From the NCBI GenBank assembly GCA_947259585.1, contig CAMYMV010000004.1:1-64000 (forward strand): a stretch of 64,000 nt of DNA. The letters are read 5' to 3'. The position numbers were made by a program, and so were the translations under genes. Source of the DNA: an uncultured Gemmatimonadales bacterium (GTDB lineage: Bacteria; Gemmatimonadota; Gemmatimonadetes; Palauibacterales; Palauibacteraceae). Below, piece after piece: positions 35,161 to 44,104 of this stretch (position 1 is its first letter; the number at the start of each line of letters is the position of its first letter). Under the pieces are notes generated by a model. It made no database searches and was not told the origin of the DNA. It saw nothing but the letters and a program-made list of their open reading frames with translations.

Positions 35161-37176
35161 ATGCAACTGGCGCCAGAAGGCCCGATTCGCGAGGAAGACA
35201 AGCTGGGCAAAGCCTACGATGCGCGGCTTATGCGGCGCCTCCTCGCCTACATCCGGCCCTACCGTGGAAGAGTCGTCATAGCGGTCGGGATGCTGGTTCT
35301 CGCTTCGGGACTCGAGCTCGTCGGCCCGTGGCTGACGAAGGTCGCGATCGACGAGGCGATCCCCGACTCCAACTACGGCCTCCTGGCCGGGCTCACGATC
35401 GTGTTCGCTCTCGCCCTGGCCCTCTCCGCGGCGCTCGAGTACGCCCGGACGCTGCTGACGACCTGGATCGGGCAGCGGGTGATGAAGGACCTGCGGGGCG
35501 AGATCTTCCGCCACCTGCAGCGACTGCAGCTCTCCTACTTCGACCGGAATCCCGTCGGCCGAGTCATGACCCGGGTGACGAGCGACGTCGAGGTCCTCAA
35601 CGAGATGTTCACCTCCGGCGTCGTGGCGATCTTCGGCGATATCTTCACGCTCCTTTTTATCGTCGGCGCGATGCTGGCGCTCGATTGGCGGCTGGCCCTC
35701 GTGACCTTCGCCGTTCTCCCCGCCGTCTTCCTCTCCGCCTGGCTGTTTCGGACCAAGGTGCGGCAGGCGTACCGGGACATCCGGCTTCGCCTGGCCCGCA
35801 TCAACGCCTTCCTTCAGGAGCGCATCAGCGGCATGTCGGTCGTCCAGCTCTTCCGGCTGGAACGGCCGACCATGGGGCGCTTCGACGAGCTCAACCAGGA
35901 TCATCTCGACGCCCACCTGAGGTCGATCACGTACTACGCGCTCTTCTTCCCGATCGTGGAGCTACTGGCCTCCGTCGCCCTGGCCCTGATCATCTGGTAC
36001 GGTGGCGGTCAGGCCCTGCAAGGCGCGGTCACGATCGGAGTGATCGCCGCTTTCCTGCAGTACGGGCGAAGGTTCTTCCGGCCGATTCAGGACCTCTCGG
36101 AGAAGTACAACATCCTCCAGAGCGCGATGGCGAGCTCGGAGCGAATATTCCGTCTGCTGGACGAAGAGCCGGAGATCGAGGAGTCGGGACGTGCCATGCA
36201 CCACCTCCTCGAGACGCACGGCCGGATCGAGTTCGAGAACGTCTGGTTCCACTACGGAACGCCGCGAACGCCGGCCGCCCCGGAAGCTCTCGAGGGTGCG
36301 GCGCTCGCCACCGAGCTCGATCGTGAGCGGCCGAGAATAGCCCTGGAAGAGCCGGAGGTCGTGGAACCGGAGACGCCGGAAGCGGTGGATCTCGAGGTGT
36401 CGGACATCTCGGGACTCGCGGAGCTGGAATCGGCGAACGTGGTGCGCCCGGCAATCAAGCCGATGGCGGAGGATCCGGACTGGGTGCTGAAGGATGTGAG
36501 CTTCGTCGCCGAGACGGGCGAGCGCCTGGCGATCGTCGGCCCCACGGGCGCCGGCAAGTCTACGATCATCAACCTGATCATGCGGTTCTACGAGGCCCAA
36601 CGAGGACGGATCCTCCTGGACGGAGTCGACATCCGCGAGATTCCGACGCGCGAGCTACGCGCCCGCATGGGGTTGGTGCTGCAGGACGTGTATCTCTTCT
36701 CCGGCTCGGCCGCCGACAACATCAAGCTTGATCGGCTTCAGGTGACCGACAGGAAGATGCGGGAGGCGGCCGAGCGCGTGGGGGTGGACCGGCACATCGA
36801 ACGTCTGCCCGCAGGATACCATCAGGAGCTCGGCGAGCGTGGCAGCAAGCTCTCGGTCGGCGAGCGCCAGCTACTCAGCTTCGCTCGCGCTCTCGCCGGA
36901 GACCCGCAGGTGTTGCTTCTGGATGAGGCCACCAGCTCCGTCGATTCCGAGATCGAAGCTCAGATCGAGCGGGCGCTCGAGGAGTTGATGACGGGGCGGA
37001 CGAGCATCGTGGTGGCGCACCGCCTCTCGACCATTCAGAACGCCGACAGAATCCTCGTCATCCATCACGGCCGCATCAAGGAGTCCGGCACCCATCAGGA
37101 GCTGCTGCGGCAGGGCGGGCTCTATGCGCGCCTTCACAAGCTCCAGTTCACCGCTCCGGCCGCCGCCGTCCAGTGA
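35161..37176 (+). CDS. ABC exporter, fused membrane and ATPase domains, acidic insert
   Basis: A 671-aa half-transporter of the MsbA/multidrug type: six-helix membrane domain (about residues 20-330), then the ATPase with Walker A GPTGAGKST (about 459), signature LSVGERQ (about 563), Walker B VLLLDEATS (about 584) and AHRLSTI. Between the first ATPase strand (RIEFENVWFHYGT, about 353-366) and DWVLKDVSF (about 440) lies an extra 74-residue, Glu/Pro-rich acidic insert absent from usual family members. The start is probably ATG 35161; no clear ribosome site is seen, and TATTCT lies 7 nt before it, so the message may be leaderless. Upstream in-frame ATGs (35017, 35125) are less likely. The stop overlaps the next gene as GTGA. 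Confidence 0.93.
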   Translation: MQLAPEGPIREEDKLGKAYDARLMRRLLAYIRPYRGRVVIAVGMLVLASGLELVGPWLTKVAIDEAIPDSNYGLLAGLTIVFALALALSAALEYARTLLTTWIGQRVMKDLRGEIFRHLQRLQLSYFDRNPVGRVMTRVTSDVEVLNEMFTSGVVAIFGDIFTLLFIVGAMLALDWRLALVTFAVLPAVFLSAWLFRTKVRQAYRDIRLRLARINAFLQERISGMSVVQLFRLERPTMGRFDELNQDHLDAHLRSITYYALFFPIVELLASVALALIIWYGGGQALQGAVTIGVIAAFLQYGRRFFRPIQDLSEKYNILQSAMASSERIFRLLDEEPEIEESGRAMHHLLETHGRIEFENVWFHYGTPRTPAAPEALEGAALATELDRERPRIALEEPEVVEPETPEAVDLEVSDISGLAELESANVVRPAIKPMAEDPDWVLKDVSFVAETGERLAIVGPTGAGKSTIINLIMRFYEAQRGRILLDGVDIREIPTRELRARMGLVLQDVYLFSGSAADNIKLDRLQVTDRKMREAAERVGVDRHIERLPAGYHQELGERGSKLSVGERQLLSFARALAGDPQVLLLDEATSSVDSEIEAQIERALEELMTGRTSIVVAHRLSTIQNADRILVIHHGRIKESGTHQELLRQGGLYARLHKLQFTAPAAAVQ

Positions 37177-37406
37177 ACGAGCTGCTCGACGTGATCGCGC
37201 GGATCGATACGCGCGTCGTGCTCGTCGCGGCGCTTCTCGTTCTGGACGTCTGGGCGATCGGCATGACGATCGCCTCGGACGCGAGCCGGAAGGAGAAGGT
37301 CCTGTGGTCGGGCATCGTGATCCTCTGCCCGATCTTCGGCTGCCTGTTCTGGTTCAGCCTGGGCCCGAAGCCCGACCTCATCGGCGGGCGCGGCCGCGCG
37401 ACGTGA
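37173..37406 (+). CDS. Small PLDc_N-like membrane protein
   Basis: A 77-aa protein with two hydrophobic helices (about residues 14-35 and 44-65) and the PLDc_N-type ending ILCPIFGCLFWFSLGPKP. PLDc_N is the N-terminal region of cardiolipin synthases and also occurs alone; function of the stand-alone form is unknown. It overlaps the ABC exporter stop and the methylase start by GTGA on both sides, so it is translated in series with them. Confidence 0.75.
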   Translation: MNELLDVIARIDTRVVLVAALLVLDVWAIGMTIASDASRKEKVLWSGIVILCPIFGCLFWFSLGPKPDLIGGRGRAT

Positions 37407-38494
37407 GGTACATCGGCAACAAGACCCGCCTCGTTCCGTTTATCCTGGATGTGGTGGGTGATGTACAGCCCGATGCCGGCGTCGCCTGCGATCCCTTCGC
37501 GGGCACCGCGAGTGTGAGCCGGGCCCTGAAGGACCGGGGCTGGACGGTGCGCTCCGGCGATCTCCTGGCGTTCTCGTACGCGCTCCAGGTGGCGCACGTC
37601 GAGCTGGACCGCACGCCCCGGTTCCCCGCGGCCTTGATCGGGGATGCAGAGGGGAGGGCTGCCCGCTGGCTCTCCTACACCAGGCTTCTGGCCTACCTGA
37701 CCGGTTTGCCCCCTCGGCACGGCTTCATCAGCGAGAACTACTCGCCGGCCGGCCGCGCGGGCGCCCGTCATGGCCGAATGTACTTCACGCCTGACAACGC
37801 GGGGGCGATCGACGCGGCGCGGGAGCAGATCGCCGCCTGGTCGGAGGAGGAGCGTCTGGACCCGGCCCGGAGCCAGTTTCTGATCGCCACGCTCGTCGAG
37901 GCGGCCGATCGGGTGGCGAACACGACCGGCGTGTACGCCTCGTTCGTGAAGTCGTGGCAGCCGAACGCGAAAAGACAGCTGGAGCTGCGACCGTTGAAGC
38001 CGACCTCACGACACAACGGTGGACGCCCGAGTAGCGCGTACCTCGGGAAGGCGGAAGAGCTCGTCGCGTCGGTCGGGACGGTGGATCTCCTGTATTTGGA
38101 TCCGCCCTACAACGAGCGGCAGTACCCGGCCTACTACCACGTGCCGGAGGTCATCGCCGCCGGCTGGAGCACTCCGCCCGAGCTGCGGGGCAAGACGGGG
38201 CTCATCCCGGACGAAGCGCTCCGCTCGGATTGGTGCCGACGAGATCGGTGCGAAGCCGCTCTCCGGACGCTCATCGACCGGTCCGACGCCAGGCATATCC
38301 TGCTCAGCTACAACGACGAAGGCCTTCTGGAGGCCGAGGTCATCGCGGCCGTGTTCCGGGAGGCGGGAGACGAGGACAGCTATCGGAGAGCGGACGTGGA
38401 GTACCGGCGATACCGGAGTGACGGGGATGGCCCGTCCAGGACCTACCTGCGCGACCGGGTCCAGGAGCAACTGCACTACGTCAGGCGCCGCTGA
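37403..38494 (+). CDS. DNA adenine methylase, D12-class
   Basis: A 363-aa N6-adenine DNA methyltransferase. Motif X is YIGNKTRL at the N-terminus, motif I is DPFAGTASVSRAL (about 29) and motif IV is DPPYNERQY (about 232-240), the order of the alpha/D12 class. Start is GTG in GTGA overlap with the small membrane protein. No restriction endonuclease gene adjoins it, so it looks like an orphan methylase; regulatory or protective role is open. The recognition sequence cannot be inferred. Confidence 0.87.
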   Translation: MRYIGNKTRLVPFILDVVGDVQPDAGVACDPFAGTASVSRALKDRGWTVRSGDLLAFSYALQVAHVELDRTPRFPAALIGDAEGRAARWLSYTRLLAYLTGLPPRHGFISENYSPAGRAGARHGRMYFTPDNAGAIDAAREQIAAWSEEERLDPARSQFLIATLVEAADRVANTTGVYASFVKSWQPNAKRQLELRPLKPTSRHNGGRPSSAYLGKAEELVASVGTVDLLYLDPPYNERQYPAYYHVPEVIAAGWSTPPELRGKTGLIPDEALRSDWCRRDRCEAALRTLIDRSDARHILLSYNDEGLLEAEVIAAVFREAGDEDSYRRADVEYRRYRSDGDGPSRTYLRDRVQEQLHYVRRR

Positions 38495-38513
38495 CCGAGC
38501 GATCCGGCCGAGC

Positions 38514-38849
38514 TCAGGCGCCTCGGTCCGAGCCCTCGTCGAGATCCTCGATATCGAAGCCGCGCTTCCACTCCTCGGCCAGCTCCTCCTCGCGCGAGCT
38601 CGCGTCGCGCACGACCCGCCGAGATTCCCGCTCGACGGGATCCTCGATCGGAAGCAGCCGCTCCGTCACGCGCACCTCGTAGTCGAAGAGGACCTGCCGG
38701 AGATCTCCGAGACGCCTGAGAAGCAGGGGGACGGCACGCAGAAGCGCCCCTTCCTCGTCCAGCCGCCTGATGAGACTCGCGAAGTGGAGCAAAGCGGCTC
38801 GGATCGTATCCGCATCAGGCGGACGTTTCCTGCCTGGATCCTCGGCCAT
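38514..38849 (-). CDS. Small hypothetical protein
   Basis: A 111-aa frame with protein-like composition: a basic N-terminus, then an amphipathic helical core (AALLHFASLIRRLDEEGALL, then RRLGDLRQVLFDYEVRVTERLLP) and a charged tail. I do not recognise it. A very long frame in the same phase continues to 40952 but is antisense to the peptidase and stress protein genes, so only the part starting at ATG 38849 is credible. It ends 19 nt from the convergent methylase stop and starts divergently from the peptidase gene. Confidence 0.5.
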   Translation of the reverse strand: MAEDPGRKRPPDADTIRAALLHFASLIRRLDEEGALLRAVPLLLRRLGDLRQVLFDYEVRVTERLLPIEDPVERESRRVVRDASSREEELAEEWKRGFDIEDLDEGSDRGA

Positions 38850-39023
38850 CCGTGGAGCCCTCCCGTATCGTGGAAACCGTGCCGCACCGCACGCCCGGTC
38901 GCCCTGCCGCTCGCTGCCACTCGCCACCATCGCGAGGCTTCCACAGAATACCCGCCGGGCGATGCCCGGTTCGGCTCCTCGCAGGCCGGGATCTCGCCGG
39001 AGGCGGCGCAGGTAGGAGGAAGG

Positions 39024-40127
39024 ATGAGCCCATTGTCTCGAGGCGGAAGCACCACCTTCACGGTCCCGGCGACGTGCCTGGCGTTCCTCCCGGCGATATT
39101 CGGAGCGTGCTCGCCGGGCTACGTCCTCCGAGCGGGCTGGGAGGAGGCGAAGATCCTCCGGGACCGTCGCCCGATAGCGGAGGTGGTGCACGACACGACG
39201 ACCGCTCCGGAGATGCGCCAGAAGCTCCGTCTCGTTCAGAACGCCCGTGCGTTCGCGGTGCGGGAGCTGGGGCTGGACGCCGGCGAGAGCTTCCTCAGTT
39301 ACGCCCGGGTCGAGTCCGACACGCTCCTTCTGGTGGTCTCCGCCGCACCGGAGCTTCAGCTCGTCTGGAAGACCTGGTGGTTCCCGATCGTGGGCCGTGT
39401 TCCCTACCGAGGCTACTTTCATTTCGATCGGGCCCGACGCGACGCCGAGGTTCTCGAAGAACAGGGCTACGACGTGTGGGTGCGCCCGTCGTCGGCATTC
39501 AGCACGCTCGGTTGGCTGCCCGACCCGCTGCTCTCGACGACTCTGAGAGCCGACAGTCTGGGGCTGGTGGACACGGTGATCCACGAGATCACCCACACGA
39601 CGTTCTTCCCATCCGGCCAGGCACACTTCAACGAGAGCTTCGCCAACTTCGTCGGTCACCGGGGCGCTATCCAGTTCTTCTGCGAGGCGGTGGATGACGA
39701 GAACCGGTGCCGCCAGGCTCGAGACCGCTGGCACGATACTAGGGTCTTCGGCCGCTTCTTCAACCGCCTGGTGGACAGCTTGGAGGCGGTGTACGGAGCG
39801 GAGATACCCGGGGACCTGAAGAGGCAACGCAAGACGGAGGTCATGGGCTGGGGAGCCCGGGAGTTCGAGGCGATCAAGCCCGATCTCCGGTCTGGCCGTT
39901 ACGGATCGCTCGACCCTGAGCGACTGAACAACGCCTGGCTCCTGGCCCGCGTCCTCTACTATTCTCGCCTCGACGACTTCGAGCAGATCTACGAAGCGAA
40001 CGGCAACCTGCGCGCCGCGGTGGCGGCGATCATCGAGATGGGAAGCCGAATGCCTCCGTGGGCCGCGGTGGACAGCCTGGTGGCGGCCCCGGAAGCCACG
40101 GGTGCAAAGGCCGAGGTCGGCCAGTAA
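39024..40127 (+). CDS. Putative aminopeptidase lipoprotein (Aminopep/DUF2265 family)
   Basis: A 367-aa predicted metallopeptidase. A lipobox (IFGAC, Cys29) follows a hydrophobic signal, so it is probably membrane-anchored by lipid. Zinc motif HEITH (His187, Glu188, His191) with a downstream glutamate (Glu204, in FNESFANFVGH) is the HExxH plus E pattern. The start ATG has AGGAGGAAGG directly ahead, a strong ribosome site; a longer upstream frame overlaps the methylase and is rejected. Family members are annotated as aminopeptidases without proven substrates. Confidence 0.85.
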   Translation: MSPLSRGGSTTFTVPATCLAFLPAIFGACSPGYVLRAGWEEAKILRDRRPIAEVVHDTTTAPEMRQKLRLVQNARAFAVRELGLDAGESFLSYARVESDTLLLVVSAAPELQLVWKTWWFPIVGRVPYRGYFHFDRARRDAEVLEEQGYDVWVRPSSAFSTLGWLPDPLLSTTLRADSLGLVDTVIHEITHTTFFPSGQAHFNESFANFVGHRGAIQFFCEAVDDENRCRQARDRWHDTRVFGRFFNRLVDSLEAVYGAEIPGDLKRQRKTEVMGWGAREFEAIKPDLRSGRYGSLDPERLNNAWLLARVLYYSRLDDFEQIYEANGNLRAAVAAIIEMGSRMPPWAAVDSLVAAPEATGAKAEVGQ

Positions 40128-40139
40128 CTTGGCGCTGAT

Positions 40140-41009
40140 ATGTTCGCCAACATTCTCGTAACGATCGATTTCTCGGACGCGTCCGTTCGCGCTCTGCGCT
40201 GGACCGCGAGGTCCTTTCCGGAGGCGAAGCTCACGCTCTTCCACGTGCTGCAGGAGGTGGAGGCGTCGGCAGACGTGCGGCAATCGCTGAGCGGAAAGGT
40301 GGACCCGGAGGAAACCGCGGAACTGGATGCCAAGGACAACATCGAGGTCCTTGCCCACGGCATAAGCCCGGATGCCGACGTCATCATCCGAGATGGTCGC
40401 CCAATCAAGGAGCTCGAGCAGGCCGCGCAGGACTCGAACACCGACCTGGTGGTCCTGGCCGCGCACGAGCAGCGCATCTGGCCCTGGGACCGCTACGACG
40501 CGAAGGCCGAGGAGACCTGCGACCGTGTGGATCTGCCGATTCTGATCTTTCGGCCGACCGAGCGCACCGGGGAGCTCACCATCCTCACGCCCCTGGATCT
40601 GCGCGATGGGTCGGAACCCGTGGGAAAGATGGCGGGAGAGATCGCCAGCCAGCTGAACGCCCGCCTCGTCGTGCTTCACGTGTTGCCCAAGACCTTCCAG
40701 GGCTTCCTGCGGGCCGCCAGCTCCGCCTACCAGACCGAGGAGACGCTCCGCAAAGCCGAGTCGAGCGCACGCGAGGAGGCGCTGGCGAGGATACCGGCGG
40801 AGTGCAGAGAGCACCTCGACGTTCAGGTGCGGGTGGCGAGGGGTCAGCCGGTGCGTCAGATCCTCGCGACGGTGGAGAGCGAGAATGTCGACCTGATCGT
40901 AATGGGCAAGACCCATCTGAGGAAGCGGACGGAGCGGGCTCTGATGGGGCATGTGACCGGCAAGGCCCTGAGGAACGCGCCGTGTTCGGTTCTCACGGTC
41001 CCGATCTGA
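40140..41009 (+). CDS. Tandem universal stress protein
   Basis: A 289-aa cytoplasmic protein with two UspA modules (about residues 1-138 and 147-289). The first begins MFANILVTIDFSDASVRAL. The second has the ATP-type loop GKTHLRKRTERALMGHVTGKALRNAPCSVLTVP, while the first lacks a clear G-x2-G-x9-G(S) motif. Tandem Usp proteins are general stress factors, often nucleotide binding. It starts 12 nt after the peptidase stop. Confidence 0.88.
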   Translation: MFANILVTIDFSDASVRALRWTARSFPEAKLTLFHVLQEVEASADVRQSLSGKVDPEETAELDAKDNIEVLAHGISPDADVIIRDGRPIKELEQAAQDSNTDLVVLAAHEQRIWPWDRYDAKAEETCDRVDLPILIFRPTERTGELTILTPLDLRDGSEPVGKMAGEIASQLNARLVVLHVLPKTFQGFLRAASSAYQTEETLRKAESSAREEALARIPAECREHLDVQVRVARGQPVRQILATVESENVDLIVMGKTHLRKRTERALMGHVTGKALRNAPCSVLTVPI

Positions 41010-41057
41010 GGCGGGAAGCGCAGGACAGAGGAAGCGCGCTCGAGACTAAACGGTGAT

Positions 41058-41366
41058 ATGACGAACATGAGCAAAGACGCCCAGAGCACCATCCGTTGTC
41101 CTCGCTGCGAGCGAGACGATGTCGCGGCGATCGGCTTCGCTCCCTTCCCGAACGAGCTCGGCCAGAGGATCTCCGCCGAGGTGTGCGAGGAGTGTTGGGA
41201 GGCCTGGAAGCACCACCAGATGCTTCTCATCAACCACTACGGCCTAAACCTGCAGGACTCGAACGCCAGGACCTTCCTGATCACGAACCTCAAGTCCTTC
41301 CTCTTCGCGGAGGGACCCGCGGGCGCCTCGATCGACACCTCGAAGGAGGGCGACGTCTCCTGGTAG
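41058..41366 (+). CDS. YggX-like Fe(2+)-trafficking protein with CxxC pairs
   Basis: A 102-aa protein. Its C-terminal two-thirds match the YggX oxidative damage protection fold (PFPNELGQRI, W-x3-KHHQMLLINHYGLN, ARTFLITNLKSFLF). Unlike classic YggX, which has one functional Cys near the N-terminus, it carries two CxxC pairs, Cys14/Cys17 (CPRC) and Cys43/Cys46 (CEEC), spaced like a zinc ribbon or iron site. The start may instead be the ATG at residue 4. It is likely cytoplasmic; role inferred from family only. Confidence 0.85.
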   Translation: MTNMSKDAQSTIRCPRCERDDVAAIGFAPFPNELGQRISAEVCEECWEAWKHHQMLLINHYGLNLQDSNARTFLITNLKSFLFAEGPAGASIDTSKEGDVSW

Positions 41367-41402
41367 CCGACCAGCGAAGAATGGGCTCCCACGCGCTGAG
41401 CT

Positions 41403-41450
41403 AGGAGCTGAACCAGGAGCTGAACCAGGAGCTGAACCAGAAGCTGAACC
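41403..41450 (+). repeat. 12-bp tandem repeat, four copies
   Basis: Three exact copies of AGGAGCTGAACC (41403-41414, 41415-41426, 41427-41438) followed by one copy with a single change (AGAAGCTGAACC, 41439-41450). It lies in the 97-bp gap between the YggX-like stop and the convergent leuS stop. Period 12 would keep frame if translated, but no gene covers it. Confidence 0.9.
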
Positions 41451-41463
41451 GGGAGAAGGGCTC

Positions 41464-43989
41464 CTACCCCACCACGAGGTTGATCAGTCGGTCTGGGACG
41501 TGGATCACCTTGCGAATAGCCGCGCCCTCCACGTGCCGGAGCACGTTCTCGTCCCGGAGCGCCGCCTCCTGCACCGCGTCACGGCTCGCACCCCGCCCCA
41601 CCCGGATCGTGGCCCGAAGCCTGCCGTTCACCTGAACCGGTAGGTCCACCTCGTCTTCCTCGAGCATGGCAGGGTCGAACGAAGGCCAGCTCGCGTGGTC
41701 GAAGAGGCTCGGCTCCCCGCCGGTGCGCTCCCACAGCTCCTCGGCGATGTGCGGTGCCAACGGCGCGAGCATGACCACTAGCGGACGTACCTCTCCAAGG
41801 CTCGGCGTTCGGCCCTCCGCCCGGATCACGTTCACGTAGTCCATCAACGAAGCTATCGCCGTGTTGTAGGCGAGGCCCTCCAGATCCCCCGTGACCTTCT
41901 CGATCGTGCGGTGAAGTGCCCTCTCGATCTCCGGCGTCGGTTCCGGCGGCGCCGTGCCTTCGGCGGCAGCACGCGCAGCCGCCGTTACGCTGTCCCACAC
42001 CCGATGGAGGAAGCGTTCGGGACCCGCGATCCCGCGGTCCCGGAAGTCACCGCCCTCCTGATACGGTCCGAGGAACATCAGGTACGTGCGAAAGGTGTCG
42101 GCCCCGTATCGATCGATGTAGTCATCCGGAAGAACCACGTTGCCTCGGGACTTCGAGATCTTCGAGCCCTCCTTGATCAGCATGCCGTGCTTGCGGAACT
42201 GCTTGTAGGGTTCCTCGAACTCCAGCATCCCCAGGTCGTCGAGCACCATGATCAGGAAGCGCGAGTAGAGCAGGTGCAGCACGGAGTGCTCCTCGCCCCC
42301 GATGTAGCTCTCGACGGGCAGCCATTTTCGGGTTCTGGCGTCGTCGAACGGCCGGTCGTCGAACTCGGTGCTGGGATAGCGAAGGAAGTACCAGCCGCTG
42401 TCGAGGAAGGTGTCTGAGACGTCCGTCTCGCGGCGGGCTCCCCCGCCGCAGCTCGGGCACTCCACCTGATAGAACTCCTCCACCCGGGCCAGGGGCGAGA
42501 CGCCGCCCTCATCGGGGCGAAAGTCTTCGACGTACGGGAGCAGCACGGGCAGGTCCTCTTCCGGCACCGGCACGGTCCCGCAGCTGTCGCAGTAGATGAC
42601 AGGTATCGGCGGTCCCCAGTAGCGTTGCCGCGAGATGCACCAGTCGTGGATCCGGTAGTTGATCGCGGCCTCAGCCAAATCGCGCTCGGCCAGCCACTCC
42701 ACGATCTCCCGGCTGCCCTCGTCGGCCGGCAGCCCGCTGAAGCGGCCCGAGTTGATCAGGATCTCGTCCGGAGTATGCTCGACGAACGCCTTCGAGCCGA
42801 GATCGAACGCCACGTCGGCGAGATCGGCCTGCCCCTGCAGGGCGGTCTCCGGTGCGACCACCGGCACGATGGGAAGCCCGAACTCGGTGGCGAACTCGTA
42901 GTCGCGCTGATCGTGGGCGGGGACACTCATGATCGCCCCGGTGCCGTAATCCATGAGGACGTAGTCGGCGATCCAGATCGGTATCTCTTCCCCGCTGGCG
43001 GGATTCAGCGCGAAGCCTCCGGTGAAGACGCCTGTCTTCTCCTTTTCCGTCTTGCGGCGCTCGGTGAGATCCTGCGCGGCGGTAGCTGCCCGATACGCGT
43101 CCACCGCCTCGCGTCGGTCGGGCGTCGTCGCCTGGTCGACGAGCGGGTGCTCCGGCGAGAGTACCAGGAAGGTGGCACCGAAGACGGTATCCGCTCGGGT
43201 CGTGAACACCTCGATCGCGTCTTCCCGTCCGGCGGCCGCCAACGGGTCCTCCGTGATCCCCGCCCCGAAGGGGAACCAGAGGCGAGCCCCTTCCGATCGC
43301 CCGATCCAGTTCCGCTGGGCCGTCTTCGTGGTCTCCGACCAGTCGATCCACTCCAGGTTGTCCAGCAGCTGGTCGGCGTACTTCGTGATGCGAAAGAACC
43401 ACTGGCTGAGCAGCCGCTGGCCCACGGCGGTGCCGCAGCGCTCGCAGGCACCGGCAATGACCTGCTCGTTGGCGAGAACGGTCTTGCAGGAGGGGCACCA
43501 GTTGACTGGCGCCTCCTTCTTCTCGGCCAGTCCCGCCTTGAAGAGCTGCAGGAAGAGCCACTGCGTCCACCGGTAGTAGCCCGGATCGGTCGTGTCGACG
43601 GTCCTCGTCCAGTCGTACATCAGGCCGGCACGCCTGAGCTGACGCTCGAAGTTCGCGATGTTGCTCGGGATGAGCTCCATCGGATGGATGCCGACCTTCA
43701 GCGCGTGATTCTCCGAGTGGATCCCGAAGGCATCGAAACCGATCGGCTGGAAGACATCCTCGCCCCTGAGTCGGCGGAAGCGGCCATTGATGTCCGCTCC
43801 GGTAAAGGCGTAGAGGTTGCCGACATGAAGCCCTTCCGCGGACGGGTAGGGGTACATCATGAGGTTGAAGTAGGGTCGGTCCGCGGCGTCCAGGTCGACC
43901 TGGTTGGTGCCGCGCTCCTCCCAGAAACGCTGCCACTTCGCTTCGATGCTCTCGGAACGGTAGGCGTCGTCGTTGGGCGTGGCCGTCAT
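41464..43989 (-). CDS. leuS: Leucyl-tRNA synthetase
   Basis: Charges tRNA-Leu. The 841-aa class I synthetase has HVGN (His55-Asn58, the HIGH equivalent) and KISKSRGNV (about residue 610, the KMSKS equivalent). A CP1 editing domain carries a zinc-type cluster (CPSCKTVLANEQVIAGACERCG), and an anticodon-binding and C-terminal domain follows. Length is normal for bacteria. A 115-bp leader precedes it on the minus strand, with a hairpin (GTTCCC / GGGAAC, 44043-44062) but no T-box or leucine-rich leader peptide visible. Confidence 0.97.
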   Translation of the reverse strand: MTATPNDDAYRSESIEAKWQRFWEERGTNQVDLDAADRPYFNLMMYPYPSAEGLHVGNLYAFTGADINGRFRRLRGEDVFQPIGFDAFGIHSENHALKVGIHPMELIPSNIANFERQLRRAGLMYDWTRTVDTTDPGYYRWTQWLFLQLFKAGLAEKKEAPVNWCPSCKTVLANEQVIAGACERCGTAVGQRLLSQWFFRITKYADQLLDNLEWIDWSETTKTAQRNWIGRSEGARLWFPFGAGITEDPLAAAGREDAIEVFTTRADTVFGATFLVLSPEHPLVDQATTPDRREAVDAYRAATAAQDLTERRKTEKEKTGVFTGGFALNPASGEEIPIWIADYVLMDYGTGAIMSVPAHDQRDYEFATEFGLPIVPVVAPETALQGQADLADVAFDLGSKAFVEHTPDEILINSGRFSGLPADEGSREIVEWLAERDLAEAAINYRIHDWCISRQRYWGPPIPVIYCDSCGTVPVPEEDLPVLLPYVEDFRPDEGGVSPLARVEEFYQVECPSCGGGARRETDVSDTFLDSGWYFLRYPSTEFDDRPFDDARTRKWLPVESYIGGEEHSVLHLLYSRFLIMVLDDLGMLEFEEPYKQFRKHGMLIKEGSKISKSRGNVVLPDDYIDRYGADTFRTYLMFLGPYQEGGDFRDRGIAGPERFLHRVWDSVTAAARAAAEGTAPPEPTPEIERALHRTIEKVTGDLEGLAYNTAIASLMDYVNVIRAEGRTPSLGEVRPLVVMLAPLAPHIAEELWERTGGEPSLFDHASWPSFDPAMLEEDEVDLPVQVNGRLRATIRVGRGASRDAVQEAALRDENVLRHVEGAAIRKVIHVPDRLINLVVG

Positions 43990-44104
43990 CCTCTCGCTTC
44001 TTCTCTCGTGTCTGCTGGTCGGGACGCCCGGGGTGACATGGGGTTCCCCGACGCGCGGGAACGGTCGAACGGACTACACCGCTTCCGCCGCCATCGTTCG
44101 CCTC

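Noticed and set aside
38514..40952. 812-codon minus frame spanning the small hypothetical, peptidase and stress protein genes
   Set aside because: Most of it is antisense to two well-supported plus-strand genes (lipoprotein peptidase and tandem Usp). Only the 3' part from ATG 38849 has protein-like composition.
41403..41450. Possible CRISPR-like array
   Set aside because: Units are only 12 bp and contiguous with no spacers, so it is a simple tandem repeat.
44043..44062. Hairpin GTTCCC / GGGAAC as leuS attenuator or T-box
   Set aside because: No specifier stem, no leucine-rich leader peptide and no T-tract; T-boxes are rare outside Gram-positives.
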